NCBI GenBank assembly: GCA_036272815.1
Contig: DATAYA010000146.1
Span: 1-6,663 of the forward strand
Direction: 5' to 3'
Origin: DATAYA01 sp036272815
GTDB taxonomy: Bacteria > Pseudomonadota > Alphaproteobacteria > Acetobacterales > Acetobacteraceae
Length of the DNA stretch: 6,663 bases
Within the stretch, counting starts at the first letter, position 1; each line of letters begins with the position of its first letter. This document shows, in pieces, positions 5,933 to 6,663 of this stretch. The notes beneath the pieces are model-generated. The model worked only from the letters and a program-made list of their open reading frames with translations. It did no database searches and was not told the origin of the DNA. The translations under genes were made by a program, and so were the position numbers.

Positions 5933-6662
5933 GCGTCTGGCCGGTGACCGTCGCGAGCCCCTTTGCACCCGTCAGCACCGCGCCGCCGAAATCCGCCTCC
6001 GCGGCGTCTGCGCCGGTCAGGTCCGCTCCGGTCAGGCTGGCACCCGAGAAGTTCGCGCGGTGCAGATGCGCGCCGCGCAGATCAGCCCCTTGCAGCTTAG
6101 CAAAGCTGAAATCGGCATAGGCGAGATTGGCGCCGGCGAAGCTGGCGCCGCGCAGGTCGGAATCGATGAACTCCGTATGCAACAGGCCCATCGATTGGTT
6201 GCGCAGATCGGCACCTAGATTGGCTTGGGCAAAGTCGGCGCCGCGCAGGTCGCCGTCGCTGAAGCGCGCGATGATGCGGCCGCCGGAGAAATCGGCGTGC
6301 GCAAAGCGCGGGGCGTCGGCGGCGACCACCTCCATGCCAGGGAAGACGACCGGCCCGAGCAAGCTGGCGCCCGAAAGGTTTGCCCCCGTGAAGTCGGCGC
6401 GCATCAGCCAGGCGAGGTCGAGGCGCGCATGGGCCAGGTTGGCGCCCGCAAGCCTGGTACCGACGAGGTGCGCATTGAACAGGTCGGCGCCGGCGAGATC
6501 GGCGCCGCGCAGGTCAAGGCCGCTCAGATCGAGCTTTTCGAGGCGCCGACCCGCGAGGTTGATCGGCTCGTGCGCCGCGATGCGGGCGGCGATTTCGGCA
6601 CGGGTTGGCGGCCGGACGCTCGGTGCTGCCGCGGCGAGCGGCACCGAGACAAGCGCGGCGGC
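5913..6662 (-). CDS. Pentapeptide-repeat protein, probably exported (5' end outside window)
   Basis: The minus-strand frame runs from the window edge to a TGA at 5915-5913. A GTG at 6644 allows a 243-residue reading, but the frame stays open upstream and encodes AAALVSVPLAAAAPS. That resembles the hydrophobic core and Ala-rich cleavage site of a signal peptide, so the true start is probably beyond the window and the product periplasmic. From residue ~29 (GTG numbering) come A(D/N)LXX-type repeats such as LDLRGADLAGADLFNAHL and LAGANLAHARL. These form a first right-handed beta-helix block to ~97, then a non-repeat insertion (VFPGMEVVAADAPRF, ~100-114). A second block follows to ~225, including the distinctive LRNQSMGLLHTEF (147-159). 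Such proteins are structural scaffolds; no catalytic motif is seen and the function is unknown. The DNA repeat GGCGCCGCGCAGGTC occurs three times (6144, 6237, 6501), each encoding DLRGA. Confidence 0.88.
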   Translation of the reverse strand, partial: AAALVSVPLAAAAPSVRPPTRAEIAARIAAHEPINLAGRRLEKLDLSGLDLRGADLAGADLFNAHLVGTRLAGANLAHARLDLAWLMRADFTGANLSGASLLGPVVFPGMEVVAADAPRFAHADFSGGRIIARFSDGDLRGADFAQANLGADLRNQSMGLLHTEFIDSDLRGASFAGANLAYADFSFAKLQGADLRGAHLHRANFSGASLTGADLTGADAAEADFGGAVLTGAKGLATVTGQTLRAPSP

Positions 6663-6663
6663 G

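Noticed and set aside
6144..6515. GGCGCCGCGCAGGTC repeated three times, considered as a repeat array.
   Set aside because: Each copy encodes DLRGA in the pentapeptide-repeat protein and spacing is irregular. It reflects the protein repeat, not CRISPR or a mobile repeat.

Overview
The window is very GC-rich with the codon periodicity of a high-GC proteobacterium. A divergent hrcA / rph–rdgB block is an arrangement known from Alphaproteobacteria. Together with the YbfB/YjiJ-type MFS transporter, a PEP-CTERM tail and a sulfotransferase–DUF5672 protein, it suggests a Rhodospirillales/Acetobacteraceae-like organism. That assignment is inferred from gene content and not tested.

Layout. Bases 2-541 (+) are the C-terminal half of an MFS transporter whose 5' end lies outside the window. 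Four bases beyond its stop, on the opposite strand, is an orphan PEP-CTERM sorting tail (546-620) with no recognisable body. The rest of that gap (621-797) holds two 8-bp inverted repeats (630-663, 725-756) and then three perfect dyads packed into 39 bp directly before the ATG at 798. The next gene (798-1770, +) is a DMT-superfamily multidrug-efflux-type transporter. Its two recognisable parts lie in different reading frames, so it is annotated as a pseudogene. Its end overlaps the convergent end of a large minus-strand gene.

The minus-strand unit 4512->1754 consists of hrcA, the heat-shock repressor, followed by a 562-residue protein joining an N-terminal sulfotransferase-like domain to a C-terminal DUF5672 domain (glycosyltransferase-like). 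The two overlap by the four bases GTGA, so they are probably translationally coupled. Divergent from hrcA, across an 86-bp gap, is rph (RNase PH) and, overlapping it by one base, rdgB (dITP/XTP pyrophosphatase). These are housekeeping functions in RNA 3'-end maturation and nucleotide-pool cleaning. The right edge (5913-6662, -) carries a pentapeptide-repeat protein whose 5' end is cut by the window; its visible N-terminus looks like the end of a signal peptide. It overlaps rdgB tail-to-tail by 20 bp.

The core block (hrcA, rph, rdgB) is ordinary. The left third (542-1770) looks like decaying accessory DNA. No CRISPR array, tRNA, rRNA or intact mobile element was seen. The points most worth checking are the hrcA-coupled sulfotransferase–DUF5672 fusion, the triple dyad before the broken transporter, and the nature of the transporter lesion. 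I did not find a convincing new multi-gene system.
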